A stretch of 64,000 nucleotides of DNA from Pseudomonas sp. NFR16 (GTDB lineage Bacteria > Pseudomonadota > Gammaproteobacteria > Pseudomonadales > Pseudomonadaceae): the NCBI RefSeq assembly GCF_900108875.1, contig NZ_FNYJ01000007.1, positions 1 to 64,000 on the forward strand, read 5' to 3'. The translations under genes and the position numbers were made by a program. The notes under the pieces are model-generated. The model ran no database searches, was not told where the DNA came from, and worked only from the letters and a program-made list of their open reading frames with translations. This document shows positions 53,134-62,249 of the stretch, one piece after another (within the stretch, counting starts at the first letter, position 1; the number at the start of each line of letters is the position of its first letter).

Positions 53134-53199
53134 CTTCCCGGCCTAAGCCGGTCCTACGAAAAGTTTGCAGCGTCTCTAGGACCGGCTTTAGCCGGGAAG
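53134..53199. repeat. 22-bp inverted repeat
   Basis: The 22-base arm at 53134-53155 (starting CTTCCCGGCC, ending AGCCGGTCCT) pairs with 53178-53199 (AGGACCGGCT to GCCGGGAAG) with one mismatch. It lies downstream of the MetQ-like gene. There is no T-run. It looks like a REP-type element distinct from the GCGAGCAAGCTCGC kind. Confidence 0.7.
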
Positions 53200-53240
53200 A
53201 GGCTGGCGTGTCCGGTGGAGATTTGGCGGCTTGAAGTCAG

Positions 53241-53264
53241 TCTTCGCGAGCAAGCTCGCTCCTG
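53241..53264. repeat. single REP element
   Basis: CTTCGCGAGCAAGCTCGCTCCTGA is almost the same as one arm of the inverted pair at 55543-55630. Only one copy is present here. Confidence 0.7.
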
Positions 53265-53295
53265 AATGTCTGGCGTAAGCCGGAACAGAGTCGGA

Positions 53296-53448
53296 TTACT
53301 GACCTGCGTTCTTAACGCCGACGGCTTGGGCATGCGTCGGCGTTTTTGCATGTGCGCCCAGCGCGCGACGTAGCGCGATCAGCAATTTCATGTTGTCTTC
53401 AAGAAGTTTGTCGTGCGAGTGGTCATTGAAGCTGGCGCGTTCCGGCAT
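53296..53448 (-). CDS. small hypothetical protein
   Basis: A frame of 50 residues starting MPERASFNDHSHDKLLEDNM after AAGAGGACCGATC, a good ribosome-binding site. The central part (DKLLEDNMKLLIALRRALGAH) is an amphipathic helix of acidic, leucine and arginine residues, and the tail reads AKTPTHAQAVGVKNAGQ. I do not recognise it. Codon use looks normal. It might be a real small protein. Confidence 0.5.
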   Translation of the reverse strand: MPERASFNDHSHDKLLEDNMKLLIALRRALGAHAKTPTHAQAVGVKNAGQ

Positions 53449-53712
53449 GATCGGTCCTCTTTTTGTTATCCCTGACATCTGCTCCAGCGCAGGCAATGCC
53501 CGCTGCGAGATGCGGAATAGACCGCAATCATGCGCGTCAGGTTCGCATCCAAAGATAAGAATTTGGTATCGATGCGGTTACCGATAATGGCACTAAGCCG
53601 CTGCTAGTTCGTTCAGCGCTATGCATATGCTCTAACGATATTTAAATTTATCTTCTTATAGCTTTAAAGTTCCGATTCTTCAGTCACACGCCTTTTTGGA
53701 GTCGGAGTTCTC

Positions 53713-54609
53713 ATGCCAGCAGCCTCCCAAGCTTCCACGTCCGCGCAAGCGCCGGATCAGCAGTTCGATGTGCGTCCATTCGCCGAAAAGGTGGGCGCGG
53801 AAATCGTCGGGCTGGATTTGTCCCGTCCGCTCAATGACGCTGACTTCGCGCGCGTGCATCGTGCTCATCTGGATTACCACGTAGTGGTTTTTCGCGATCA
53901 GCAGATCACCCCGCAACAACAGATCGATTTCAGCCGTCGTTTCGGCGTGCTGCAGATTCACGTCCTCAAGCAGTTTCTGCTCGCTAACCATCCGGAAATC
54001 CTGATCGTTTCCAACATCGTCGAGAACGGCCAGCCGGTCGGTCTGGGTGACGCCGGTAAGTACTGGCACTCGGATTTGTCTTACAAAGAGCTTCCAAGCC
54101 TGGGCTCGATGCTCTATGCCCAGGAACTGCCGAGCGAAGGCGGCGACACGCTGTTCGCCGACATGCACCTGGCCTGGGACACGCTGCCTGAGCATCTGCG
54201 TAAAGCGGTCGAGGGCCGCAAGGCCGTCCACAGCTACACCTCGCGCTATCGCGATGGCCGCAACGCCGAAAACTGGCGTCCAACCCTGAGCGCCGAGCAA
54301 TTGGCTGAAGTGGCGGTGGTCAGCCATCCGATCGTGCGCACGCACCCGGAAAACGGACGCAAGGCACTGTTCGTCAGCGAAGGCTTCACCACACACATCG
54401 TGGGTATTCCAGAAGACGAAAGTCAGCAGATTCTCACCGAGCTGTACGCACACAGCGTGCGGCCCGAAGGTGTCTACCGTCATAAATGGCAGGAAAACGA
54501 CATGGTGTTCTGGGACAACCGCTCCCTGATTCACTTGGCTGGCGGAACCCCTGACCATCTTCGCCGTCGTCTGCATCGCACCACTATTCAGGGCGACGCG
54601 CCGTTCTGA
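53713..54609 (+). CDS. TauD/TfdA-type 2-oxoglutarate dioxygenase
   Basis: Fe(II)/2-oxoglutarate dioxygenase, 298 residues, TauD family. The iron-binding HxD is in KYWHSDLSYKE and the distal His in DNRSLIHLAGG; the oxoglutarate-binding Arg is in RRRLHRTTI. Family members cleave taurine, alkylsulfates or other sulfonates and release sulfite or sulfate. It is followed by an SsuB/TauB-type ATPase after 30 bases, then permease and binding-protein genes, so the four genes form an organosulfur uptake-and-cleavage set. The exact substrate is not deducible. Confidence 0.9.
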   Translation: MPAASQASTSAQAPDQQFDVRPFAEKVGAEIVGLDLSRPLNDADFARVHRAHLDYHVVVFRDQQITPQQQIDFSRRFGVLQIHVLKQFLLANHPEILIVSNIVENGQPVGLGDAGKYWHSDLSYKELPSLGSMLYAQELPSEGGDTLFADMHLAWDTLPEHLRKAVEGRKAVHSYTSRYRDGRNAENWRPTLSAEQLAEVAVVSHPIVRTHPENGRKALFVSEGFTTHIVGIPEDESQQILTELYAHSVRPEGVYRHKWQENDMVFWDNRSLIHLAGGTPDHLRRRLHRTTIQGDAPF

Positions 54610-54639
54610 TTCACGCCGTCCTGATCCGGAGACCGTTCC

Positions 54640-55521
54640 ATGAACGCTGTTCTGCAAAGCCACACGGCTAGCGATCGCTTGAATGCGCAACAGGCCAATC
54701 AGCCTACCGCTGAAGCGCTGTTGCAAGTCCAAGGCGTAAGCCTTGAATACCGCACCCCGGAACGCGTGGTGCGGGCCACTCATCAGGTCAGTTTCGAAAT
54801 CGATCCTGCAGACCGTTTTGTCCTGCTCGGCCCATCGGGTTGCGGCAAGTCCACGTTGCTCAAAGCGGTTGCCGGGTTCATTCAGCCCAGCGAAGGGCAG
54901 ATTCGTCTGGCCGGTCAGCCTGTCAAAGAGCCCGGACCGGATCGCATTGTGGTCTTCCAGGAGTTCGACCAACTGCCACCGTGGAAAACGGTGATAGAGA
55001 ACGTGATGTTCCCGTTGCTGGCTTCGCGCACGCTCAAGCGCCGGGACGCAGAAGAGCGCGCGCGGCATTACCTGGAAAAAGTGGGCTTGAGCGCGTTTGC
55101 CGATGCGTACCCGCACACCCTGTCGGGCGGCATGAAAGCGCGCGTGGCCATTGCGCGTGCACTGGCGATGCAGCCGAAGATCCTGTTGATGGACGAGCCT
55201 TTCGCAGCGCTCGACGCCCTGACGCGTCGCAAGATGCAGGAAGAGCTTCTCGAGCTGTGGGAAGGGGTGCGTTTCACGTTGTTGTTCGTGACTCACTCCA
55301 TCGAAGAAGCGCTGGTGGTGGGCAACCGGATTCTGTTGCTGTCGCCGCATCCGGGGCGTGTGCGGGCCGAGATCAACAGCCATCAGTACGATCTGAAAAG
55401 CCTCGGTGGCGTAGATTTCCAGGCGTCAGCGCAGCGCATCCATCGGCTGCTGTTCGATGAAGGCGAAGCGCCCGCAGTGGAGCACGACCTGCGGTTTCAG
55501 GATATTCGTATCGCCTATTAA
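54640..55521 (+). CDS. ABC transporter ATP-binding protein (SsuB/TauB-like)
   Basis: ATPase for the nitrate/sulfonate/taurine importer family, 293 residues. It has Walker A GPSGCGKST, Q-loop VVFQEFDQLPPW, signature LSGGMKAR, Walker B ILLMDEPFAALD and the switch His in VTHSIEEALV. A 30-residue N-terminal extension precedes the domain. It follows the dioxygenase closely and is separated from its permease by a REP-type inverted pair. Confidence 0.93.
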   Translation: MNAVLQSHTASDRLNAQQANQPTAEALLQVQGVSLEYRTPERVVRATHQVSFEIDPADRFVLLGPSGCGKSTLLKAVAGFIQPSEGQIRLAGQPVKEPGPDRIVVFQEFDQLPPWKTVIENVMFPLLASRTLKRRDAEERARHYLEKVGLSAFADAYPHTLSGGMKARVAIARALAMQPKILLMDEPFAALDALTRRKMQEELLELWEGVRFTLLFVTHSIEEALVVGNRILLLSPHPGRVRAEINSHQYDLKSLGGVDFQASAQRIHRLLFDEGEAPAVEHDLRFQDIRIAY

Positions 55522-55542
55522 TGCGCAGACCGCTGACCCCTG

Positions 55543-55631
55543 AGGGAGCGAGCTTGCTCGCGAAGACATACTGCCAGACGCCCCATGTTCTATTGCCTGA
55601 ACTGGCCTCTTCGCGAGCAAGCTCGCTCCCA
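55543..55631. repeat. REP inverted pair within the organosulfur operon
   Basis: GGGAGCGAGCTTGCTCGCGAAG (from 55544) and its reverse complement CTTCGCGAGCAAGCTCGCTCCC (ending 55630) flank about 43 bases. It lies between the ATPase and permease genes. Confidence 0.85.
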
Positions 55632-55675
55632 CGGGGGCGCCGTTTGCCGAGCGACCTAATCAAGAGATTCCAACC

Positions 55676-56542
55676 ATGAGCCTTTCACCTCCGATTCGCG
55701 AGGAATACGAAATCGCGCTGGAGCCTTTCACTCAGGAAGACCTGGCCCGCGACATTCCTCTTGTTCAACGCATCTGGCAATTGAGCTGGGTTCGCAAAGC
55801 CGTGATTCTCGTTCTGCTGGGTGTGGTCTGGGAAATCGCTGCGCGCATTCAGGGCAATGACCTGTTGCTGCCGAGCTTTCTGCAAACGGCACAGGCTTTC
55901 ATTGACGGCATCATGACCGGCGAACTGCTGGGCAAGGTCTGGATTTCCCTGACGGTGCTGGTCAAGGGTTACCTCATCGGCATCGTCCTCGCGTTCGGCC
56001 TGACCACACTGGCGGTTTCTACCCAGTTGGGGCGGGACTTGCTCGGCACGCTGACCGCGATGTTCAACCCGTTGCCGGCTATTGCGCTTCTGCCGCTGTC
56101 GCTGCTGTGGTTCGGTCTGGGCGAGAACAGCCTGATTTTCGTCCTCGTGCACTCGGTCTTGTGGGCGCTGGCGCTCAACACCTACGCAGGTTTTCTCGGC
56201 GTTTCGGAAACCCAGCGCATGGCCGGTCGCAACTACGGGCTCAAGGGGCTGCGATTTGTCTGGTACATCCTGATTCCGGCCGCGCTGCCGTCGATTCTGG
56301 CGGGCCTGAAAATTGGCTGGGCATTTGCCTGGCGCACCCTGATCGCCGCCGAACTGGTTTTCGGCGCGTCGTCAGGCAAGGGCGGACTGGGCTGGTACAT
56401 CTTCCAGAACCGCAACGAGCTGTACACCGACAAGGTGTTCGCGGGCCTTGCGGCTGTGATCATCATCGGTCTGCTGGTGGAAAACCTGCTGTTCAGCAAC
56501 GTCGAGCGCCTGACCGTCAAACGTTGGGGCATGCAGCGCTGA
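55676..56542 (+). CDS. ABC transporter permease (SsuC/TauC-like)
   Basis: Inner-membrane permease, 288 residues, with about six membrane segments after a charged N-terminus. The EAA-type loop reads SETQRMAGRNYGLKGLRFVWYILIPAALPSILAGLKIGWAF, typical of the nitrate/taurine/sulfonate family. It belongs with the ATPase upstream and the binding protein downstream. Confidence 0.93.
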   Translation: MSLSPPIREEYEIALEPFTQEDLARDIPLVQRIWQLSWVRKAVILVLLGVVWEIAARIQGNDLLLPSFLQTAQAFIDGIMTGELLGKVWISLTVLVKGYLIGIVLAFGLTTLAVSTQLGRDLLGTLTAMFNPLPAIALLPLSLLWFGLGENSLIFVLVHSVLWALALNTYAGFLGVSETQRMAGRNYGLKGLRFVWYILIPAALPSILAGLKIGWAFAWRTLIAAELVFGASSGKGGLGWYIFQNRNELYTDKVFAGLAAVIIIGLLVENLLFSNVERLTVKRWGMQR

Positions 56543-56630
56543 TCACTCCTTAGAAGAACATTTCGCTGAGTGGACCGGATCGCCGGACATGAAGCTTTCC
56601 AACACTTTTTGCTTTCATTGTGAGGAATTC

Positions 56631-57650
56631 ATGGGGACTTCAAACAAACGTCCAGTGCTCGCCGCACTGGCAGCCACGGTCGGTCTGTTCGGCGCACTGT
56701 TGAGCGGCGGCGCACACGCCGAAGGCAAGATCAGCATCGCCCAGCAGTTTGGTATCGGCTACCTGATCCTCGATGTCGTGCAGCAGCAGAAGCTGATCGA
56801 GAAGCACGGCAAAGAGCAGGGCCTGGACATCAAGGTCGACTGGAACAGCATCTCCGGCGCAACGGCAATGAACGAAGCGCTGCTGGCTGGCGCGCTGGAC
56901 GTGGTATCGGCAGGCGTGCCGCCGATGCTGACCATCTGGGACCGCACCAAGGGCAAACAGAACGTCAAGGCCATCGCTTCGCTGGGTTCGATGCCGAATT
57001 ATCTGCTCAGCAACAATCCGAACGTGAAGACGGTCCAGGACTTCACCGACAGGGATCGCATCGCTGTGCCGGCCGCGGGCGTGGGCTTCCAGTCGCGTAC
57101 CCTGCAGATCGAAACCGCCAAGCTGTTCGGTAACGACAACTATAAGAAATTCGACAACATCTCCGTGAGCCTGCCCCACCCTGACGCCACCTCGGCGTTG
57201 ATCGCAGGCGGTTCCGAGATCAGCGCGCACTTCTCCAGCCCGCCGTTCCAGTATCAGGAACTGGAAAACCCGAACGTGCATAAAGTGCTGAGTTCGTACG
57301 ACGTGCTGGGCGGCCAGGCAACGTTCAACGTCCTTTACACCACACAGAAATTCCACGACGAGAACCCGAAAACCTATAAAGCGTTCTACGACGCACTGGC
57401 TGAAGCCGAGAAGATCATCAAGGCCGACAAGAACGCAGCGGCCAAGACCTACATCGAGGTCGAGAAATCCAAGTTGCCGTTGCCGCTCGTGGAGAAGATC
57501 GTCAACGACCCGGAAATCGACTTCACCGTCGTGCCGCAACGCACCTTCATCTATGCCGAGAAGCTGCATGAAATCGGCGTGCTGAAAAACAAGGCCGACA
57601 GCTGGAAAGATTTCTTCTTCGAAGAAGCCCACGCTGGGGCGGGTAGCTGA
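56631..57650 (+). CDS. ABC transporter substrate-binding protein (sulfonate type)
   Basis: Periplasmic binding protein of the NMT1/SsuA-like class, 339 residues from MGTSNKRPVLAALAAT, preceded by GAGGAATTC. The signal peptide ends GGAHAEG. It contains NSISGATAMNEALLAGALDVVSAGVPP and FSSPPFQYQELENP. It is the last gene of the organosulfur set. A longer reading from 56589 adds 14 residues without a ribosome-binding site. Confidence 0.92.
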   Translation: MGTSNKRPVLAALAATVGLFGALLSGGAHAEGKISIAQQFGIGYLILDVVQQQKLIEKHGKEQGLDIKVDWNSISGATAMNEALLAGALDVVSAGVPPMLTIWDRTKGKQNVKAIASLGSMPNYLLSNNPNVKTVQDFTDRDRIAVPAAGVGFQSRTLQIETAKLFGNDNYKKFDNISVSLPHPDATSALIAGGSEISAHFSSPPFQYQELENPNVHKVLSSYDVLGGQATFNVLYTTQKFHDENPKTYKAFYDALAEAEKIIKADKNAAAKTYIEVEKSKLPLPLVEKIVNDPEIDFTVVPQRTFIYAEKLHEIGVLKNKADSWKDFFFEEAHAGAGS

Positions 57651-58068
57651 TCCTCAGTGTCGGGCGGCTCGCATGGACAGGCCTGATAAGCGGGGCGGTG
57701 TATCATTCACTCCGCCTTCGCGACCGTCGTAACCTCCGATTGCTCCTGCAGGGGCGTCCGCCACCTAAGTTGGATTGGGCAAGAAACTGCAGGAGCAACC
57801 GGCATTGTGCTCTGGTGCTCGCAAACTGGGTATGCCAGCCACTATTGAATTAGCCAACCCATCTCTATCGCGAATAAGCGTCACCCTTCTCCGATGCGCC
57901 TGCTTGGCGATAACAACCTTGTTGTTCATTTCGAATCAGTCTTTGCCGCGACCCCTGGCCGCGTTGCTCATCAACGCGCTCTAAGCTTTACTGTAAATAT
58001 GCTTCATCGCAGTAGAAGTTAAAGATAATGTTCTGGCCGCGGCCGGCCGAAGGAAAGGAATCCATATC
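57651..58068. other. intergenic region with one inverted repeat
   Basis: About 420 bases without a convincing gene. TGCTCCTGCAG (57741-57751) and CTGCAGGAGCA (57787-57797) form a perfect 11-bp REP-like pair. From about 57860 to 58050 the sequence becomes AT-richer up to the unknown gene at 58069. The frame at 57775-57984 has no recognisable product. Confidence 0.5.
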
Positions 58069-58593
58069 ATGGGCAAGAAAAAACTAGCCGCCATTGTTGC
58101 TGTGTCGGCGTTGGTGTTAGTGGCGCTGATCACTGTCTATACCGTGTTGATGAAAGATCATAAAATTAAGCTTTCGCCGGAATTACAATCAGCGGCGGCG
58201 TCCAAAGGGACATTCCAGGTTGGACTGTTCTACAGGACTGCAGGTGTGACCACCCCGCCTATTGATGTAGTTTGCATCATTACCGTCGATACATTGCCGA
58301 AAACAGTCTCGATGGGCGGAGGGTCGGGATGCGATAATGACAAAGCCGAATTTTTCGCAATTCAAAATGGGACAATTGCAACGGTTGGTATTTATGACGA
58401 GCCCTGCAGCGGCGACTTGCACGATGACGATTTTTACGAATACAGAATTACCCAATCCCCTTTGAATCATGAGTATATGTACGGTTTTTTTGATGGCAAC
58501 GCGAGTCCTGGAATCCCGGGTATGAAGCCCGTTGCATCGAAATATAAAAATGGTTTAACCGGCAAGGTGTCTTGCATCAAAATTTATCCGTAA
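58069..58593 (+). CDS. unknown membrane-anchored protein with four cysteines
   Basis: Protein of 174 residues. One N-terminal hydrophobic helix (KLAAIVAVSALVLVALITVYTVL) after basic residues predicts an inner-membrane anchor with the rest in the periplasm. The outer part has four Cys (DVVCIIT, GSGCDN, EPCSGD, VSCIKI), enough for two disulfides, and a beta-like pattern with an aromatic tract (YEYRITQSPLNHEYMYGFFDG). AGGAAAGGAATCC precedes the ATG. Its DNA is more AT-rich than its neighbours, which suggests transfer. I do not recognise it. Confidence 0.7.
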   Translation: MGKKKLAAIVAVSALVLVALITVYTVLMKDHKIKLSPELQSAAASKGTFQVGLFYRTAGVTTPPIDVVCIITVDTLPKTVSMGGGSGCDNDKAEFFAIQNGTIATVGIYDEPCSGDLHDDDFYEYRITQSPLNHEYMYGFFDGNASPGIPGMKPVASKYKNGLTGKVSCIKIYP

Positions 58594-58728
58594 ATAATCA
58601 GCTCTGTTGATTTGCCTCTGTTGCGGGCAGGTTTGAGGCAAGTTCGTGTAACTTGTAGTGTCGGCTGTCAGTGTCGGGGTATTTAACCGGAAGTTCCAAT
58701 AGCCGACTTATTATCCAGAACCTGCCCT

Positions 58729-59895
58729 TCAATCCGGCCAGTGCCACGCCGGTTCATCCAGCCTGCCCTGGCCCACAATGCCGGTCTGGCCCAGGTCCTT
58801 TTCAAGCATGATGCAGTTGCACTCAGGGTCTTGTTCCAATGCGGCGATGAGCCGGTTCGCGTGGGAGACGACCCACACCTGGCAGCTGTGGGATGCGCGC
58901 ATGATCAGCCTTGCCAAAGCGGGCAGCAGGTCCGGGTGCAGGCTGGTTTCGGGTTCGTTGAGCACCATCATGGTGGGCGGTCGGGGCGTGAGCAGCGCAG
59001 CGATCAGCAACAGATAGCGCAGCGTGCCGTCCGACAATTCTGCCGCTGACAACGGGCGCAGCAATCCATGTTGATGAAACTCAAGCGCGAACAGCCCGCC
59101 GCCCTGAGCGTTGATGTGTATGCGTGCGCCGGGGAAGGCGTCGCTGATGGCGGCGTCGAGCGCCTCGGGCTCGCCGATTTCGCGGATCGTCTGCAACGCG
59201 GCTGCCAGATCACGCCCATCGTGATGCAGAACGGGCGTCCGTGTGCCCAATTGAGCCTTGCGGGCGGGCGCATCGGCGTCGCTGCGAAAGTGATCATAAA
59301 ATCGCCAGCCGCGAATGTTTTCGCGCAACTGGAGCACTTCCGGCGAGGAGCGAAGGTTGCCCACTTGATCGAACAGGCTGTCGAACGTTGGCGTGTGTTG
59401 CGCCAGCACATCCCAACTGCGTCCCTCGCGGGCCCGGATCATGGGGCCGGCTCGATCGACCAGCAGGCTCGCCGGACGATACACGGGGCCTGCCCAGATG
59501 CATTCACGCTTGATCTCCGGGTCCAGTGCAAAGGCCGTCGGTGCCGCTGGCGGCGGGGGCAGGCCCAGCGAAATGGCGTAGCTGAAGTCCTCGGCGGCGA
59601 ACCCCAGCCGCAACCGCACGACGTCCTTGCGCGGACCTCCCTGAATCTCCACTTCACCATTGCGCATGCGCCGGCTGATGTTTTCCGGCCCTGCCCAGAA
59701 GGTCGATTTCAGGCCACCTTCCCGGGCCAGCGCGTTGATGACGCCGCCTTGTGCGGTCTCCGCCAGCAGCCGTAACGCCCGATACAGGTTGGATTTGCCG
59801 CTGCCGTTAGGGCCCGTGATTAGGTTCAGCCGTTGCAACGGAACAACCAGAGTGTTGATTGAACGGTAGTTGGCAACCGCGAGGGTGGTGAGCAT
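58729..59895 (-). CDS. AAA ATPase of the RecF/SMC-like type
   Basis: Cytoplasmic ATPase of 388 residues. Walker A is GPNGSGKSNLYRALRLL, the signature-like region is LSAAELSDGTLRYLLLIAAL, Walker B MMVLNEPETSLHPDLLPAL and the switch His is in VVSHANRLIAAL. A long insertion between them (about 60-270) replaces the coiled coil of true SMC proteins. It is of the AAA_21/AAA_15 kind found in many stand-alone proteins and in some phage-defence systems. Here no nuclease (OLD/TOPRIM) domain is attached and no partner gene is adjacent, so function is unassigned. Confidence 0.86.
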   Translation of the reverse strand: MLTTLAVANYRSINTLVVPLQRLNLITGPNGSGKSNLYRALRLLAETAQGGVINALAREGGLKSTFWAGPENISRRMRNGEVEIQGGPRKDVVRLRLGFAAEDFSYAISLGLPPPPAAPTAFALDPEIKRECIWAGPVYRPASLLVDRAGPMIRAREGRSWDVLAQHTPTFDSLFDQVGNLRSSPEVLQLRENIRGWRFYDHFRSDADAPARKAQLGTRTPVLHHDGRDLAAALQTIREIGEPEALDAAISDAFPGARIHINAQGGGLFALEFHQHGLLRPLSAAELSDGTLRYLLLIAALLTPRPPTMMVLNEPETSLHPDLLPALARLIMRASHSCQVWVVSHANRLIAALEQDPECNCIMLEKDLGQTGIVGQGRLDEPAWHWPD

Positions 59896-60054
59896 CGAGC
59901 ATTCCTTGCTGTGTGCAGGCAGGGGGATCTGCGCAGTTTAGCGGCGTAAGGAACCCTGATCTACGCTCATAGTCGCATGATCATCGCGGCGCAGACCCAA
60001 GCATGAAAGGGGTGCCGATGACTGTATGCAACGGCATTGGCACAAGGAGTCTGC

Positions 60055-61182
60055 ATGCCCGCTCAACCCTCGGTAATTCATTCCAGCCTGGCTGCACTGG
60101 TGCTCGGCCTGTGCGTGGCTGTGCTGCCCGGCTGCGGCAAGGAAAGACCCAAGGAGCCCGTTCGCCCGCGCGTGCAGGCGCAAGAAGTCAAAACGGCTGA
60201 GTTCGCTGCCGATGTTGCCCTCACAGGCGACATCCAGGCGCGCGTGCAGACTCAGCTTTCGTTCCGCGTCGGCGGCAAGATCATTCAGCGCTCGGTCGAT
60301 GTCGGCGACAGAATCTCGGCCAAACAGGTGCTCGCCAGGCTCGACCCCAAAGACCTGCAGACCAACGTCGACTCGGCCATTGCCGCCGAAGCTGCCGAGC
60401 AGGCCCGCGTGAAACAGACCGCCGCCGCATTCGTGCGTCAGGAAAAACTCCTGCCCAAGGGCTACACCAGCCGCAGCGAATATGACTCGGCCCAGGCTGC
60501 CCTGCGCAGCAGCCAGAGCGCGTTGCGGGCGGCCCAGGCCCAGTTGGCAAACGCCCGCGAGCAGCTGGGGTATACCGCGCTGATCGCCGATGCACCGGGC
60601 ATCATCACGGCGCGGCAGGCCGAGGTCGGGCAGGTGGTTCAGGCGACCATGCCGATTTTCAGCCTGGCCCGCGACGGCGAGCGTGATGCTGTGTTCAATG
60701 TGTACGAGTCCCTCTTCGTCAACCCGCCAACCGACCAGCCGGTCGAAGTCACGCTGCTGGATAATCCGAAAATCAAAGCGACCGGGAAGGTGCGCGAAGT
60801 CACGCCTGCGGTGTCGGCACAGACCGGCACGCTGCAGGTGAAGATCGCGCTGTCGTCGCTGCCGCCTGGCATGGAGCTGGGCTCGGTCGTCAGTGCTGCG
60901 TTGAGCGTGCCGGCCAAGGCGAGTGTAGAGCTGCCGTGGTCAGCGTTGACCAAGGGCCTGGGCGATCACCTCGGGCAGCCAGCGGTCTGGGTGGTGGATG
61001 AGCAGAACAAGGTCAGCCTGCGGACGGTCACGGTCGGGCGGTATCTGACAGGCAAAGTAATCATCGTGGACGGTCTGAAAAACGGAGAGAAAGTGGTCGT
61101 TGCCGGTAACCAGTTGCTGCATCCGGACATGCAGGTCGAGCTGGCCGATGTCTACAAGGACCTGACGGGAGCCCCGCAATGA
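60055..61182 (+). CDS. RND efflux periplasmic adaptor (first)
   Basis: Membrane-fusion lipoprotein, 375 residues from MPAQPSVIHSSLAAL, with AAGGAG five bases upstream. The lipobox is VAVLPGC. The HlyD/AcrA-type barrel, lipoyl and alpha-hairpin parts are visible (LSFRVGGKIIQRSVDVGDRISAKQVLARLD; coiled region with AAEAAEQARVKQTAAAF). Its stop overlaps the next gene's start (ATGA). Two consecutive adaptors before one RND pump match the TriA-TriB-TriC arrangement. Confidence 0.92.
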   Translation: MPAQPSVIHSSLAALVLGLCVAVLPGCGKERPKEPVRPRVQAQEVKTAEFAADVALTGDIQARVQTQLSFRVGGKIIQRSVDVGDRISAKQVLARLDPKDLQTNVDSAIAAEAAEQARVKQTAAAFVRQEKLLPKGYTSRSEYDSAQAALRSSQSALRAAQAQLANAREQLGYTALIADAPGIITARQAEVGQVVQATMPIFSLARDGERDAVFNVYESLFVNPPTDQPVEVTLLDNPKIKATGKVREVTPAVSAQTGTLQVKIALSSLPPGMELGSVVSAALSVPAKASVELPWSALTKGLGDHLGQPAVWVVDEQNKVSLRTVTVGRYLTGKVIIVDGLKNGEKVVVAGNQLLHPDMQVELADVYKDLTGAPQ

Positions 61183-62249
61183 AGCGACTTTCGGGAATCG
61201 TCCTGAGTGGTTTGTTGCTGGGCGCCTGCAGCAAGGAGGAGCCGCCGCCCGAGCCCTTGCGTCCCGTGCTGTTCGTGGAGGTCAAGCCTCAAGCCGAAGA
61301 AAGCCTGGGGCGTTTCGCTGGCAGTATCGCCGCACGCTACGAGAGCACGCTGGGTTTCCGGGTTTCCGGTCGCATTGCTCAGCGCAGCGTCGATGTCGGC
61401 GCACAGGTCAAAAAGGGCGACATGCTCGCCGTGCTCGATCCGACCGATCAGCAGAACCAGGTGCGCTCCACGCAGGGCGATCTGGCGCGGGTCGAGGCGC
61501 AGTTGATCAACTCGCAGGCCAATGCCCGGCGGCAGCAGGAGCTGTTTGATCGAGGCGTGGGCGCGCAGGCCGCGCTCGATGTCGCGGTCACGGATCTGAA
61601 GACCACGCAGTCTTCTTACGATCAAGCCAAAGCCGCGTTGCAACAGGCCAAGGACCAGTTGAGCTACAGCGAATTGCGGACCGACCACGATGCGGTGGTG
61701 ACCGAGTGGAAGGTCGAAGCCGGCCAGGTGGTCAGCGCCGGTGAGCAGGTTGTGACCCTCGCGCGGCCTGACATCAAGGAGGCCGTGATCGACCTGCCCG
61801 CACAGCTTGCCGATCAACTGCCCAAGGACGTCGTGTTCAAGGTCGCCAGTCAGCTTGAACCGGACATCAACACCACCGCCACCGTGCGGGAGCTCGAGCC
61901 GCAGGCAGAAAGCACAACGCGCACCCGTCGCGCTCGACTGACGCTGGCCGACACGCCGCCGTCCTTTCGCTTGGGCACGGCGATCAGCGTCACCCTCAGC
62001 TCGGCCATAGAGCCTCGCATTCAGTTGCCCGACACGGCGCTGCAAGAGGTCGATGGCAAGACGCAGATCTGGGTCATCGACCAGCAGAACCAGACCGTTT
62101 CGCCGCGTCCGGCCAATGTCGTCAGCCGCGCCAGCGGCAGTGTGGTGCTGGCAGGTGGCGTGAAGGGCGGTGATCTGGTCGTCACTGCCGGGGTAAACAG
62201 CCTCAAGCCGGGGCAGAAAGTCAAAGTCGATAAGGAAAGCCCGCGATGA
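61179..62249 (+). CDS. RND efflux periplasmic adaptor (second)
   Basis: Second membrane-fusion lipoprotein, 356 residues, lipobox LLLGACSKEE. LGFRVSGRIAQRSVDVGAQVKKGDMLAVLD is the lipoyl half and RRQQELFDRGVGAQAALDVAVTDLKTTQSSYDQAKAALQQAK the alpha hairpin. It overlaps the pump gene start by four bases (ATGA). With the adaptor upstream it should bridge the pump to an outer-membrane channel such as an OpmH/TolC-type protein encoded elsewhere. Confidence 0.92.
   Translation: MKRLSGIVLSGLLLGACSKEEPPPEPLRPVLFVEVKPQAEESLGRFAGSIAARYESTLGFRVSGRIAQRSVDVGAQVKKGDMLAVLDPTDQQNQVRSTQGDLARVEAQLINSQANARRQQELFDRGVGAQAALDVAVTDLKTTQSSYDQAKAALQQAKDQLSYSELRTDHDAVVTEWKVEAGQVVSAGEQVVTLARPDIKEAVIDLPAQLADQLPKDVVFKVASQLEPDINTTATVRELEPQAESTTRTRRARLTLADTPPSFRLGTAISVTLSSAIEPRIQLPDTALQEVDGKTQIWVIDQQNQTVSPRPANVVSRASGSVVLAGGVKGGDLVVTAGVNSLKPGQKVKVDKESPR

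Noticed and set aside
58729..59895. OLD-family or Gabija-type nuclease system
   Set aside because: The ATPase ends without a TOPRIM domain and no helicase or nuclease gene is adjacent.
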